Below, in pieces: positions 41,576 to 51,049 of a stretch of 64,000 nt of DNA. A program made the translations under genes and the position numbers. Source of the DNA: JAZKHT01 sp040385245 (GTDB lineage Bacteria; Pseudomonadota; Alphaproteobacteria; Rhodobacterales; Rhodobacteraceae); contig JAZKHT010000007.1 in assembly GCA_040385245.1 (NCBI GenBank), positions 1 to 64,000 on the forward strand, given 5' to 3'. The notes beneath the pieces were generated by a model that was not told the origin of the DNA, ran no database searches, and saw only the letters and a list, made by a program, of their open reading frames with translations. Position 1 is the stretch's first letter, and each line of letters begins with the position of its first letter.

Positions 41576-42625
41576 CTATTTCAGACCGGACCCGGCGATG
41601 CCGGTGGTGATGAACCGCTGCAGAAAGATGAAGACCAGAACGACCGGAATGATCGTGACCACGGTCATCGACAGGATGTAATGCCACTGCACGTTCAATT
41701 CGCCCGCATAGGTGTTCAGGCCGACTTGCAACGTGTAAACTTCCTTGCGCGACAGCACGATCAGCGGCCACAGGAAATCATTCCAGCGCCAGACGACCGA
41801 AAAGATGCCCAGCACCGCCAGCGCGGGCGCGGTCAGCGGCAGCACGATCCGCCAGTAGATCTGCCACTCCGACGCATGATCCATCCGCGCCGCCTCAAGC
41901 AGTTCATCCGGGATGGTCAGCATGTACTGGCGCAACAGAAAGACGCCCGTCGGCGTGGCGACGGTGGGCAGGATCACACCCCAAAGGCTGTTAAACAGGC
42001 CAACCGACGAGATGATCGAATACAGCGGCACTAGGATCACCGACAGCGGGATCATCAGCGTCGCCAGCACCAGCAGCATCACCGCGTTTCGCCCCCTGAA
42101 ATCGTATTTCGACAAGGCGAAAGCGGCCATGGAATTGGTCAACAGCGTGATCAAGGTCGCCATGACCGTCACGAAGACCGAGTTTTTCAGGTACAGCAAA
42201 AAGTCAAAATGCAAAAACGGCTCGGTGTAGTTCGACCACGCAAAGCCAATCGCGCGATCGGGCCTCCGGTTGGCGATGTTCACCTTCTGGATGCCACCCG
42301 GATTGGCCGGATCGACCATCTGCGCCACCGTGCCGACGCGCCGCACCTCGGCCAGGGTCCGGGTGCCTGCGTCGTCGGTGACGATGAACAGGGGCAGCGG
42401 TTTGTCATACCCTTCAACCACAGCCATCCGCGATTCATATGGCAACGCCGAGGGCGGAAACTCTGACAATTGCGCGGGCGATTTGAACGACGACAGCACC
42501 AGCCACAGGGCCGGTCCGAACATCAGGATCACCCCTGCGGCCAGCCAGACAAAGGTAACGATGTCGGTCCAGTGCCAGAAAGCACCCCCGCGGCGCCGGG
42601 TCAAAAAGGGGATCAGGCCGGTCAT
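41576..42625 (-). CDS. Sugar ABC transporter permease (MalG type)
   Basis: The product has 349 residues, longer than usual MalG (about 275-295). Six helices are expected, with the EAA loop EAARMDHASEWQIYWRIVLP near 240. A periplasmic insert of about 80 residues (about 45-125) follows the first helix and contains VTDDAGTRTLAEVRRVGTVA. The insert may contact the binding protein. It overlaps the upstream permease by four bases. Confidence 0.9.
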   Translation of the reverse strand: MTGLIPFLTRRRGGAFWHWTDIVTFVWLAAGVILMFGPALWLVLSSFKSPAQLSEFPPSALPYESRMAVVEGYDKPLPLFIVTDDAGTRTLAEVRRVGTVAQMVDPANPGGIQKVNIANRRPDRAIGFAWSNYTEPFLHFDFLLYLKNSVFVTVMATLITLLTNSMAAFALSKYDFRGRNAVMLLVLATLMIPLSVILVPLYSIISSVGLFNSLWGVILPTVATPTGVFLLRQYMLTIPDELLEAARMDHASEWQIYWRIVLPLTAPALAVLGIFSVVWRWNDFLWPLIVLSRKEVYTLQVGLNTYAGELNVQWHYILSMTVVTIIPVVLVFIFLQRFITTGIAGSGLK

Positions 42626-43635
42626 TTCAGCTTGCCCCGCTTTTCGTTGCGTTTGCCGATGGCCAATTGGATCAGCGTCAGGATCACCAGCACGCCCCCC
42701 ATCAGGATCGACGCGGCCGAGGCAAGGCCGGGGTTCTTCAGCAAGGACGCAAAGCCCACTTCGTAGATATACTGCGTCAGGAACAGCGTCGCCGTGCCCG
42801 GACCGCCGCCGGTCAGAACGAACGCCTCGTCAAACACCTGGACCGCGCGGATCAGCGCCAGCACGATCACCACCAGCAGATTGGGCATCAGCAGCGGCAG
42901 GGTGATGCGCCAAAAGGCACGGGCTGGGCGGGTGCCGTCCATTTCGGCGGCCTCGTACAGATCGCGCGGAATGGCCTGCAATCCGGCCAGCAGGATCAGC
43001 GCGTAAAACCCCAGATGTGCCCAGATGGTGACGCCGATCGCGGCGGCAAAGGCCCAGTTCCGTTCAATCAGCCAGTTGATCGGTTCAAACCCGCCCGACA
43101 AAAGGAACGCATTCAGCAATCCATCGCGCTGCAATATCCAGCGCCAGATCAGGCCGACCACGACCGGCGACAGCAGCACCGGGAAAAAGAACACCGCCCG
43201 CCAGAACGCCCGCGCCCGGATTTCGCGGTTCAGGATCAGGGCGGTAATGGTGGCCACGACAATCAGCATGGACACCTGCAGCACGACAAACAGCGCGGTG
43301 TTGGTCAGCGCGGTCCAGAATTGATCTTCGGCACAGGTGCCGGGGTCGGTGTAATCGGTGCAATCGAGCAGGCGCGTATATTGCGCCGCCCCCACATAGG
43401 TGCGTTCCGACAGAAACAGCGCCCCGCCCGTGGTAGTCGAATAGGCGATGTTGATCACCAGCGGCAGCAGCACGAACAGGCCAAAGATCGCCATGTTCGG
43501 GATCAGGAAAAAGGCGGCCATGCCCCCTTGGCCCGTCCAGCGCTGCCACAGGCGCAACGGCGGATCAAGCAGCCCGGCCACCCAGCCGAGGGGGGCCGTG
43601 ATGACGGCCCCCAACGTATGTTTCAGGTTTGCCAT
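42622..43635 (-). CDS. Sugar ABC transporter permease (MalF/UgpA type)
   Basis: The product has 337 residues and six helices, with the EAA loop YEAAEMDGTRPARAFWRITL near 220. A loop after the first helix (about 65-100) contains CTDYTDPGTCAEDQFW with two cysteines, which could form a disulfide in the periplasm. It pairs with the MalG-type permease. It begins six bases after the binding protein gene ends. Confidence 0.9.
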   Translation of the reverse strand: MANLKHTLGAVITAPLGWVAGLLDPPLRLWQRWTGQGGMAAFFLIPNMAIFGLFVLLPLVINIAYSTTTGGALFLSERTYVGAAQYTRLLDCTDYTDPGTCAEDQFWTALTNTALFVVLQVSMLIVVATITALILNREIRARAFWRAVFFFPVLLSPVVVGLIWRWILQRDGLLNAFLLSGGFEPINWLIERNWAFAAAIGVTIWAHLGFYALILLAGLQAIPRDLYEAAEMDGTRPARAFWRITLPLLMPNLLVVIVLALIRAVQVFDEAFVLTGGGPGTATLFLTQYIYEVGFASLLKNPGLASAASILMGGVLVILTLIQLAIGKRNEKRGKLK

Positions 43636-43641
43636 GGCCCG

Positions 43642-44907
43642 TCAGTTGGCCGCAGCAACTTGTTCAGCGATGTCGGCGTCGATCTTGGAATAGGCTTCGT
43701 CCAGCGACATCTCGCCAGCCATGACCTGGCTCAAACGGTTGGTCAGCGCACCGTAGTAGGCCGATCCCCACTTCCACGCGGGCAGTTGGGCGGCGACAGG
43801 TTCGATCTGACCCGCCGCTTCGATGAACTTGTTCAGCGCGGCGACAACGTTCTTGTCTTCGGTCACCCAGTTCATGTTGCCACCGGCCACGACACCGGCA
43901 TGGGCCGGCAGGAACAGTGTGCGTTCCGAGAATTCCTTGACCACGTCTTCACGGGCCAGGTATTCCATCACCTTGGCAACCTCTTCCGGGTTCTTGGTGT
44001 ACTTCACCGCGACAAGTGCCGCCCCACCCGCAAGGCCGGAACAACCGTTGGTGCCGCAGGGCGAGCCGGTGGCAACCCAGTCGAACGCATCACCGATCTT
44101 GGTTGACAGGTTGGCGATCTGCCAGCTGCCGGAATAGTAGAACGGGATGGCCGCGTTGATGAAATCATCGGCAGCGGCCCGGTAGGTGGACCCCGACGCC
44201 GCAACCCAGGTGTCTTTCAGCATCTTGCCGTCTGCGACCCAGGTGACCAGCTTTTCGGCAAATGCCTTGGTGCCCGCGTCAACCGGGGCAGGCGCGCCGT
44301 CGGCACCGATGTAGTTCGCGCCATAAGACACGTTCGGCCCCGAAATGCGGTGACCCGACCGATCAATCGCAAACGCGGCCGCTGTGCCTTGGCTTGCCGC
44401 CACTTCGGCAGAGGCATTCACCCAGTCGTCCCAGGTCGCACCCTCGCCCGGCAGCGCAACGCCCGCCTGTTCAAACAGCGTCGCGTTGGCAAAACCGCCC
44501 GTCAGCGTCAATTGGGTCATGAACCCGGTGATCGCCTGCGAGCCGTCTTCGCGCATCCAGTCGGCGTGTTCGCCAAAATTCGTCTGCCAATAGGCCGGGT
44601 CCGACAGATAGGGCGTCAGGTCCAGCCAATGGCTCGCCAGCGCCTTGATGTTGGTCACACGGGCGATGTCGGGGCCTTCGCCCGCCTCAAGCTGGATTTG
44701 CAGTTGTTCCTGAACGACCTTGTAGGCCACGTTGTCCAGAATGACGTTGATGCCGGGATTTTCGGCGGTAAAGCGGTTCAGAAGGTCTTGGATGACCTCG
44801 CCTTCGACACCGTCGGAATACCACATGATACGGACGTCGCCCGCCATCGCGGTAGTGGTCATCAGGCCAAGGCCAAGGGCTGCAAGCCCCGTGGTGATGC
44901 GTTTCAT
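43642..44907 (-). CDS. Sugar ABC transporter substrate-binding protein
   Basis: The product has 421 residues with a signal peptide (about 1-22, ending TAMAG). It is a family 1 solute-binding protein (MalE/UgpB type): VRIMWYSDGVEGEVIQDLLN, GEGPDIARVTNIKAL and YSGSWQIANLS. A Cys pair (SPCGTNGCSG near 280) may form a disulfide. The ligand is unknown; the genes around point to an oligosaccharide with uronic acid, and SmoF-like ligands should also be considered. GAGGAGG precedes the ATG. Confidence 0.9.
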   Translation of the reverse strand: MKRITTGLAALGLGLMTTTAMAGDVRIMWYSDGVEGEVIQDLLNRFTAENPGINVILDNVAYKVVQEQLQIQLEAGEGPDIARVTNIKALASHWLDLTPYLSDPAYWQTNFGEHADWMREDGSQAITGFMTQLTLTGGFANATLFEQAGVALPGEGATWDDWVNASAEVAASQGTAAAFAIDRSGHRISGPNVSYGANYIGADGAPAPVDAGTKAFAEKLVTWVADGKMLKDTWVAASGSTYRAAADDFINAAIPFYYSGSWQIANLSTKIGDAFDWVATGSPCGTNGCSGLAGGAALVAVKYTKNPEEVAKVMEYLAREDVVKEFSERTLFLPAHAGVVAGGNMNWVTEDKNVVAALNKFIEAAGQIEPVAAQLPAWKWGSAYYGALTNRLSQVMAGEMSLDEAYSKIDADIAEQVAAAN

Positions 44908-44947
44908 TTACGTTTCCTCCTCTGAAGTCTGTTGTGTCTTTCGTCGT

Positions 44948-47431
44948 TCATCCGGCCTCTGCGGGCCGTTCGGTGCGGTTTCCGGCGACGGTCCAATCCC
45001 TTGGCGACAGAAGGCGGCCTTCGGCCTGCACCTGCCCGTCAGGGTTGAACGTCACCATACCATATTCCGGGTCCATCACGCGGATGATCCCTTTTGGCCC
45101 AGCCTCTGCGTGCAGGGTCAAATCCGTGAACCGGGTGGTGAAGGCGTCAAGCCCACCGCTTGACCCAAGCCGCAAAAGCCACCATCCCTGCCGCCCCGGC
45201 AGACGCAGTTCGCAGTTCGCCGTCGGCCCTTCGGTCAGCAGCGTCAGCGGCGCCGAAGCGCGGATGAACATCGCACCTTTCCCAGACCGGCCAACGGCGG
45301 CGTCGCCGTCAATGTGGGTTTCATCAAACGCCGGAACCGGAAACCATGCATGGGTGAAATCGGGCTGTTCGGGCTGACCATCGAACCACAGAACCGCCAA
45401 CCCGCGATATTGCTGGCAACGCGGAACCGACGCCGACCCGCCCCAATAGGACGGGCGGCCATAGCCGGAATGGATCACCTCGCCCGGATGATTGATCCAC
45501 GCCTGCGCGTCCGGGTTCGTGCCGATGCGGCCATGCACCAGCGTTTCCTGATAGCCCCAGTCGAACCATCGATAGGCAGCGGCAGACCCCAGCGCCCAGT
45601 CAGCGGTCTTTGCGTGGTAAAGAGCTGCAAAGTTCCCCTCGCCTTGGGTAAAGGCCCACTCCTGTTCCGTGCCCGGCGGCAGGCTGGCGCGGGCGGCAAG
45701 GGTTTCGTCCAGACGCAGCCCATGATCGCGCAGGCACAGCGCAAGACCGGGCAACGCGTGGAACCGCGCGCCGAAATTCCCCTTGCGCCACAGCATCCGG
45801 GTGATCGCTGACAACTCCAACGTGCGGCCCGCCCGCAAGGTGTGTTCGTAAGACCGCCCCTGCGCCGCGGTGATGATCCCGTGGTGGGCGGAATTGGCAA
45901 CCACGGCCAGCAGCCGAGCAATGCTTGCCCCGGCGCGGTCGCGGATATCGGCATCGGGGGCCAGCGCGTGCAGGGCGGTCAGTCCCTTCAGATCAATCGG
46001 GAAATAGGGGGCCGAATTGAATTCGGCCATTTCCCAAGCCTCGAAATGGTCCAGCCAGGCGCGCACGCGGGCGGCCCCGATGACGGAGTGTTCTGCACCC
46101 GTGCGACCGGACCGGCGGAACGTCGCATCGGGCAGCAGATGCCCCGCCAGATAGGCCGACGTGTGAAACAGCAGCGCGTGGTTTTCCGAAAAATACCACT
46201 GCACGTCATTGCCCGGCTCGTCCATCCAGTAGCGATAGCCCAGCATCGCCGCATCAATCCGGGCGCGCAGCCGGTCGGACAGCAGATGCCCGAACCGCGC
46301 CCGCGACCAGATCAGCGGCACCAACGCAAAGTCGGCGCAGTCCCAGCAATCCTCGATCGCGGGCAGGGTGGCGTCGATCATCGCCTCGGTCCGTGCATCG
46401 CCCATCCCCAGCGCAAGCCGGGCCAGTGCGGCCACGGTGTCCGGTTCGGCATGGTCGGCCATCCACGCCAGCGCTTCGGCCACCCGGTCGGGCAGGGTTT
46501 CGGGGGCGTCGCCCTGCGCCTGTGGATCACACACCTCGACCCCGAAGGTGCGGGTTGCCACAAAGCCCTGAACGGTCAAAGTCAGGGTGAAATGCCGGAA
46601 ATCGCCCGGCAGATCGGCCGTCTGAGCAATAGGCAGGCGCGTGGCACCTGCGGGCAAGGTGCGCGTCAGGGTCATCCCCTGATGCGACATGAAATCGCCC
46701 TCGACCCGGACGGTCACGGCGGTGTCCGCCGGGATCGGGCGCGGCAGGGTCAGCGCAACCTCGCCCCCGGTATAGGACGGCTGGTCAAAATGCATCGTCG
46801 CCAGCGCAGTTTCCACCGCCTGCGCCAGATCGGCGGGGCACGGCAGGGGAATCCCGGTCTGGCCGGACGGCCCGGACAGATAATCCACCTGAATGTAATA
46901 GCGCGCGTCACGCTCGGCCAGATCGTCAAAGAATACGGTCAGACGGTTGTCACCCGCGTTCAAAGCAACCGTGAATTCAGCGGCACTCTCTGCGTTGCGC
47001 TTGTAGGGGGCCATCCAGCCCGCCTCGGCCCCGTTGACATACAGGACCGCGCCGCCGCAGGTGCGCAGGCGCAGCGTTGCGGGACCTGCCTGATCGGCAC
47101 GGATCACACATTCGGCCCATGTCGCGATGTGGGTCGGGCGAAACCAGAACCCCGACAGATCAAGTCGCGGTGACCCGAACGGCAGCCAATTGCGATCGTG
47201 CGCGAACTGCCCCTTCGGTTCGGGCCGCACCCCGCGATGGTCGGCGGCAAACTGCGTCCGGCAGGGGTATTCGTGGGGGATAAAGTTCTTGTCCTTGGTC
47301 AGGAAAAAGAACGGATCCATTTCCCCCTTCATCGGCAGGTCGGGCAGGTCATACCGCGCCTCATGCGTCGCACCCACTTGCCAGTAGGTCAGCGCGGCAC
47401 CGGGGCCAAGGAGGTGTGACAGCAGTGTCAT
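44948..47431 (-). CDS. Unassigned 827-residue carbohydrate-active candidate
   Basis: The protein has 827 residues and no signal peptide, so it is cytoplasmic. The N-terminal third is beta-rich (AGPATLRLRTCGGAVLYVNG suggests a jelly-roll). The middle is helical, like an alpha/alpha toroid, with WYFSENHALLFHTSAYLAGH near 410 and AEFNSAPYFPIDLKGL near 470. The last third has GYGRPSYWGGSASVPRCQQY and returns to beta structure. This layout recalls polysaccharide lyases or glycoside hydrolases acting on uronides, but I cannot assign a family. It is coupled to kduI by ATGA and lies between kduI and the ABC transporter. Confidence 0.72.
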   Translation of the reverse strand: MTLLSHLLGPGAALTYWQVGATHEARYDLPDLPMKGEMDPFFFLTKDKNFIPHEYPCRTQFAADHRGVRPEPKGQFAHDRNWLPFGSPRLDLSGFWFRPTHIATWAECVIRADQAGPATLRLRTCGGAVLYVNGAEAGWMAPYKRNAESAAEFTVALNAGDNRLTVFFDDLAERDARYYIQVDYLSGPSGQTGIPLPCPADLAQAVETALATMHFDQPSYTGGEVALTLPRPIPADTAVTVRVEGDFMSHQGMTLTRTLPAGATRLPIAQTADLPGDFRHFTLTLTVQGFVATRTFGVEVCDPQAQGDAPETLPDRVAEALAWMADHAEPDTVAALARLALGMGDARTEAMIDATLPAIEDCWDCADFALVPLIWSRARFGHLLSDRLRARIDAAMLGYRYWMDEPGNDVQWYFSENHALLFHTSAYLAGHLLPDATFRRSGRTGAEHSVIGAARVRAWLDHFEAWEMAEFNSAPYFPIDLKGLTALHALAPDADIRDRAGASIARLLAVVANSAHHGIITAAQGRSYEHTLRAGRTLELSAITRMLWRKGNFGARFHALPGLALCLRDHGLRLDETLAARASLPPGTEQEWAFTQGEGNFAALYHAKTADWALGSAAAYRWFDWGYQETLVHGRIGTNPDAQAWINHPGEVIHSGYGRPSYWGGSASVPRCQQYRGLAVLWFDGQPEQPDFTHAWFPVPAFDETHIDGDAAVGRSGKGAMFIRASAPLTLLTEGPTANCELRLPGRQGWWLLRLGSSGGLDAFTTRFTDLTLHAEAGPKGIIRVMDPEYGMVTFNPDGQVQAEGRLLSPRDWTVAGNRTERPAEAG

Positions 47432-48258
47432 TTCAGATCGGCCACAGGAACGGGGTTGAAATCGGTGTAGGCCTGATTTTCGCCCGTCATCCCCCAGACA
47501 AAGGCATACGGCCCCGTCCCCGCCCCCATGTGAATGGACCACGCGGGCGACAGCACGATATCGCCGTTCGCCACAACCATGTGGCGCGTCTGGTCAGGCC
47601 GACCCATGAAGTGCATCACGCGGTCCTGCGCGCCCATGTCGAAATAGCAATACGCCTCCATCCGTCGTTCGTGCAGGTGGGGGGGCATGGTGTTCCAGAT
47701 GCTGCCGGGCGCGGGATCGGTGATCCCCATCAGCAGCAGCGATGACGGGGCCACCTCGGGGTGGATATACATGGCAAGGCTGCGCACGTTCGCCTTGGCC
47801 GGATCGCCCATCGTCAGAACCTTGGCCTGCGATTTCGCAATCAGACGGTGCGGATGGTCGGCCCCTGCGGGAACCGAATTCATGTAGAACCACGCAGGGT
47901 TCGCCGGATCGTCGCTTTCCAGAATGACCACCGCCGCACCGCGCCCGATATACAGGATATCGCGGTTGCCCATGGCATGGCGCGTGCCGTCCACCGTGAC
48001 CGCCCCCGGCGCACCCAGATTGGCGATGCCCATTTCCCGCGCGGTAAAGAACAGCGGTGTGCCCAACGCGTCGCCTTTGCCAAAGCGCAGCGCGGCGTCG
48101 GTGGGGCAGGCACCGCCCACGATCATCCGGTCGATGTGGGTATAGGTGAAACGGATTTCGCCAGGCGCAAAATGCCCCTCGACCAGATATTCCGCGCGCA
48201 GACGCGCGGTGTCATAGGATGGGATATCGGCGGGGCTGCCGCCATAGCGGACGTCCAT
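47428..48258 (-). CDS. kduI: KduI: 5-dehydro-4-deoxy-D-glucuronate isomerase
   Basis: The product has 276 residues (Escherichia coli KduI 278). The start MDVRYGG matches the family, as do YTHIDRMIVGG and MPPHLHERRMEAYCYFDM with the zinc-binding His-x-His and Glu; a further His sits in SPAWSIHMGAG. It converts 4-deoxy-5-ketouronate to 2,5-diketo-3-deoxygluconate, the substrate of KduD. The start at 48258 overlaps the GH105 stop; a Met one codon earlier is possible. Confidence 0.93.
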   Translation of the reverse strand: MDVRYGGSPADIPSYDTARLRAEYLVEGHFAPGEIRFTYTHIDRMIVGGACPTDAALRFGKGDALGTPLFFTAREMGIANLGAPGAVTVDGTRHAMGNRDILYIGRGAAVVILESDDPANPAWFYMNSVPAGADHPHRLIAKSQAKVLTMGDPAKANVRSLAMYIHPEVAPSSLLLMGITDPAPGSIWNTMPPHLHERRMEAYCYFDMGAQDRVMHFMGRPDQTRHMVVANGDIVLSPAWSIHMGAGTGPYAFVWGMTGENQAYTDFNPVPVADLK

Positions 48259-49352
48259 CATTTTGTATTCCTTAGGGAAAGCTGGCCCTCGGCCTCGACC
48301 AGACACAGGATGGCAAGGGCCTGTCCGTAGCCGGTGGGCTGAAGCGGGATGTCGCGGTAAAATTGCAGGTCATGCCCCATGCGCGTGCCATAGGATACGT
48401 TCTGCACGGTGCCCGTTGCGTCGATGTTGGCCAGAACCGCGCCGACCGCCCGCCACCCGGCGGCGGCCCAGTCGGGCGTGCCGATGCCCTGCCGCGCGGC
48501 CTTCAGCAGGCCATAGGCGAACCCTGCGGTGGCACTGATTTCCTCATAACTCGTGGGGTCGTCCAGCAGGGTGCGCCAAGCACCCGATGGCGCTTGCAGC
48601 GGCAACAACGCATTCACCTGTGCGGTCAGAACCCCGGTCAGATACAGCCGGACCGACGCAGGAATATCCAGTTCGAACAGATCAAGGATGCAGGCCGTGA
48701 TCCAGGCATTCCCCCGTGCCCACCGCGCACGGGCAAAGTTGTGCCGCCCGGCAAACGTCCAGCCGTGGAACCACAACCCGGTAGCCGGGTCAGACAGATA
48801 ACGCGTGTGAACAAGAAATTGCCGGATCGCCTCGTCCACCAGATCGGCACGACCCGACGCCTGACCGTAGCGGGCCAGGAACAGTGCGGCCATGAACAGC
48901 GTGTCATCCCACAACTCGCCCGGATTCACCTTGTCGGACACGTCGTGCTGCAGGCCGCCCTCTTCGGTGCGGGGTGCGTCGCGCAGCACGCGGGTGGCCC
49001 AATCTTCCAGCGCGCCCTGCCAACGCGGATCGCGGGTTTCTGCCCACAGCATCGACAATGCCAGCATGGGGGCCGTGGTGTTGATGTTCACATCGGGCAG
49101 GCCGCGCGCAAGGGCGTGGTCATACCACCCCTCGATCAATGCCAGCAGACCCGGATCACGGTGGCGCAACCACAACTGCACCAGGCCATACAGCCCCACG
49201 CCCTGCGGCCATTCCCACGCGTCAAAGCTGATGTAGTCGCCCGCCGTGCCGTCAAGGTTCGGCTCGCTGTACGTCCCGTCATGGCGCAGCGCGGTCATGC
49301 CGGTGACAAGTTGGTTCAGGCGGTGCTGCAAATCGGCCGCGTCGGGCTGCAT
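48258..49352 (-). CDS. GH105/GH88-type unsaturated uronyl hydrolase
   Basis: The product has 364 residues forming an (alpha/alpha)6 barrel. Landmarks are YISFDAWEWPQGVGLYGLVQ near 40, NPGELWDDTLFMA with the catalytic Asp near 149, and FHGWTFAGRHNFARARWARG followed by GNAWITA. It resembles YteR/YesR-type hydrolases that remove 4,5-unsaturated uronic acids from oligosaccharides left by lyases. No signal peptide is present, so it acts in the cytoplasm. GGGGAGGGGG precedes the ATG. It leads the operon with kduI, the 827-residue protein and the ABC genes. Confidence 0.87.
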   Translation of the reverse strand: MQPDAADLQHRLNQLVTGMTALRHDGTYSEPNLDGTAGDYISFDAWEWPQGVGLYGLVQLWLRHRDPGLLALIEGWYDHALARGLPDVNINTTAPMLALSMLWAETRDPRWQGALEDWATRVLRDAPRTEEGGLQHDVSDKVNPGELWDDTLFMAALFLARYGQASGRADLVDEAIRQFLVHTRYLSDPATGLWFHGWTFAGRHNFARARWARGNAWITACILDLFELDIPASVRLYLTGVLTAQVNALLPLQAPSGAWRTLLDDPTSYEEISATAGFAYGLLKAARQGIGTPDWAAAGWRAVGAVLANIDATGTVQNVSYGTRMGHDLQFYRDIPLQPTGYGQALAILCLVEAEGQLSLRNTK

Positions 49353-49400
49353 GGCCCCCTCCCCTTGGTTTCTGTGTCGCAGGATTGGGGATGAAAATGA

Positions 49401-49417
49401 TTTGCACAATTTGTAAA
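49401..49417. promoter_or_regulatory. AT-rich imperfect palindrome between divergent genes, possible LacI-family operator
   Basis: TTTGCACAATTTGTAAA is an imperfect inverted repeat in an AT-rich patch (about 49392-49426) within otherwise GC-rich DNA. It lies between the GH105 gene and the LacI gene, where an operator for both would be expected. Confidence 0.4.
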
Positions 49418-49451
49418 TTTTTTGCATGCCCGCAGGGGGCAGGGGAATGCT

Positions 49452-50483
49452 ATGACCGGAAAACGCGGAAAGATCAGCAGACGGATAAGGATGGAGGATT
49501 TGGCGCAAAGCTGTGGCGTGTCGATCGCCACCGTCTCGCGCGCTTTGTCGGGGGGTGCGGGCGTGCGGCCCGAAGTGGTCGATATCATCCAGCGCGCGGC
49601 GCAGGACTTCAGCTATGCGATGCCGTCCTCCCTTGCTGGTCAGACGATTATGGTTCTCGCCAGCGCGGCAGCCATGGTTGACTATTCCCGCAGCCAGTTC
49701 ACCCTGAACGTGATGCAGGGACTTGAGGAACGCGCCGGTTTCCTGCGCGCCCATGTCGTGACCCGCGCCATCGGCACGCCCGACGAAGAACGCCTTGCCC
49801 TCCAACAGGCCCAAGTCGACCCCGGCATCGCGGGCCTTTTGTTCCTGACGCTGGACGACGAGGAAATGCTGGCCCCCATACGCGGGTTTGCCAAACCCGT
49901 GGCACTGGTGAACGGTGACGATCCCCTGATGCAACTGTCCAGCATCGCGCCCAGCAATCGCGCAGCGGCGGCCCTGGCGACTGATCATCTGCGCGCCCTT
50001 GGCCATCGGCGCATCCTGTTTCTGATGCGGCGCGGACGGCGCACGATCGAACGGCGGTTCGAGGGATGGCGTGACCGCATGTTCCCCGGCCGCGACCACA
50101 ATCCGGGTCTGGTGGTCGAGGTGTCGGACTGGCTGCCCGATCTTGCGGCACAGGCGATCCGGGACCGGCTGGCGCGGCAGGGCTGCGATTTCACCGCCAT
50201 TCTGGCGGCGGGCGATGTGCTGGCCCTTGGCGCGATGCAGGCGCTGACCGAGTCCGGGATCGACGTGCCCGGGCGCGTGTCCGTCATGGGGATGGACGGC
50301 CTGCCGCAGGGCGCGTTCCACAACCCGGCCCTGACCGCGATCGCCATGCCCATGCGCGACATCGGGGCGGCCGCTGTCGATCTGCTGCGCGATCTGCAAT
50401 CCGGTCTGCCCCTGCCCGCCCGGCGGATCGAACTGGCGTGCCACCTGATCGAACGCGGGTCTTGCGCGCCCTGCAAGGCGTGA
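49452..50483 (+). CDS. LacI family transcriptional regulator
   Basis: The product has 343 residues. The N-terminal helix-turn-helix reads MEDLAQSCGVSIATVSRALS (14-33), followed by a hinge and a periplasmic-binding-like ligand domain with TDHLRALGHRRILFL and VMGMDGLPQGAF. It is divergent from the GH105 operon and likely represses it, with a uronate or its keto derivative as inducer. AGGGGAA precedes the ATG. It converges on the smoA-like gene. Confidence 0.9.
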   Translation: MTGKRGKISRRIRMEDLAQSCGVSIATVSRALSGGAGVRPEVVDIIQRAAQDFSYAMPSSLAGQTIMVLASAAAMVDYSRSQFTLNVMQGLEERAGFLRAHVVTRAIGTPDEERLALQQAQVDPGIAGLLFLTLDDEEMLAPIRGFAKPVALVNGDDPLMQLSSIAPSNRAAAALATDHLRALGHRRILFLMRRGRRTIERRFEGWRDRMFPGRDHNPGLVVEVSDWLPDLAAQAIRDRLARQGCDFTAILAAGDVLALGAMQALTESGIDVPGRVSVMGMDGLPQGAFHNPALTAIAMPMRDIGAAAVDLLRDLQSGLPLPARRIELACHLIERGSCAPCKA

Positions 50484-50530
50484 CCCCACGTTGGGGGTCG
50501 CATCACCGGGCTGGGACAGCGCGCGCATCG

Positions 50531-51049
50531 TCATCCGCCCGACCGAAAGCCGCCATAGCCGCCTTGGCTAAACACCAGCGGCGCGCCATCGCCAAACGCC
50601 GCGCGCAGGACGCGACCAAGGATGATCAGATGATCGCCCCCGTCGTGGGCGGCGTGTCGGGCACAGTCGAAACGAGCCAGAACACCGGGCAGAACCGGAA
50701 TACCTTCGGGCGTGGTGTCCGTCGGCAAGCCGTCAAACCCCGCCCCACCGCGCACGAAACGCGCGCTGAGATCGGCCTGATCCTCGGCCAGCACATGAAT
50801 GCCGAACAGGGGCGCATTGGCGAACAGGGCAAAACGGCTGGAACTGCGCGCGGGCGACCACAGCACAAGCGCCGGGTCCAGCGACACGGCGGCAAAGCTG
50901 TTCGCGGTGAACCCCATTGGCCCCTGCGGCGTGGCGATGGTCACGACCACGACCCCAGTCGCAAAACGGCCCAGTGCATCGCGCAGGGCACGGGTGTTTC
51001 CGGTATCGGGGATGAACCCCTGCATTTCGGGGGTGGCACCGTCGGGCAT
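50531..51049 (-). CDS. smoA: SmoA-like flavin reductase
   Basis: The product has 172 residues, a flavin-reductase-like FMN-binding split barrel: LRDALGRFATGVVVVTIATP, FTANSFAAVSLDPALVLWSP, and a C-terminal GDHLIILGRVLRA. It would supply reduced FMN to the adjacent monooxygenase. Its ATG shares TGATG with the aldo-keto reductase stop, so the trio is translated as one unit. The name rests mainly on context; a generic flavin reductase is the alternative. Confidence 0.78.
   Translation of the reverse strand: MPDGATPEMQGFIPDTGNTRALRDALGRFATGVVVVTIATPQGPMGFTANSFAAVSLDPALVLWSPARSSSRFALFANAPLFGIHVLAEDQADLSARFVRGGAGFDGLPTDTTPEGIPVLPGVLARFDCARHAAHDGGDHLIILGRVLRAAFGDGAPLVFSQGGYGGFRSGG

Noticed and set aside
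45842..47173. 443-residue frame on the plus strand
   Set aside because: It is antisense to the 827-residue gene and has no recognisable domain.
49353..50534. N-terminal extension of the GH105 frame to 50534
   Set aside because: It would overlap the LacI gene in antisense; the GH105 domain and a strong ribosome site place the start at 49352.
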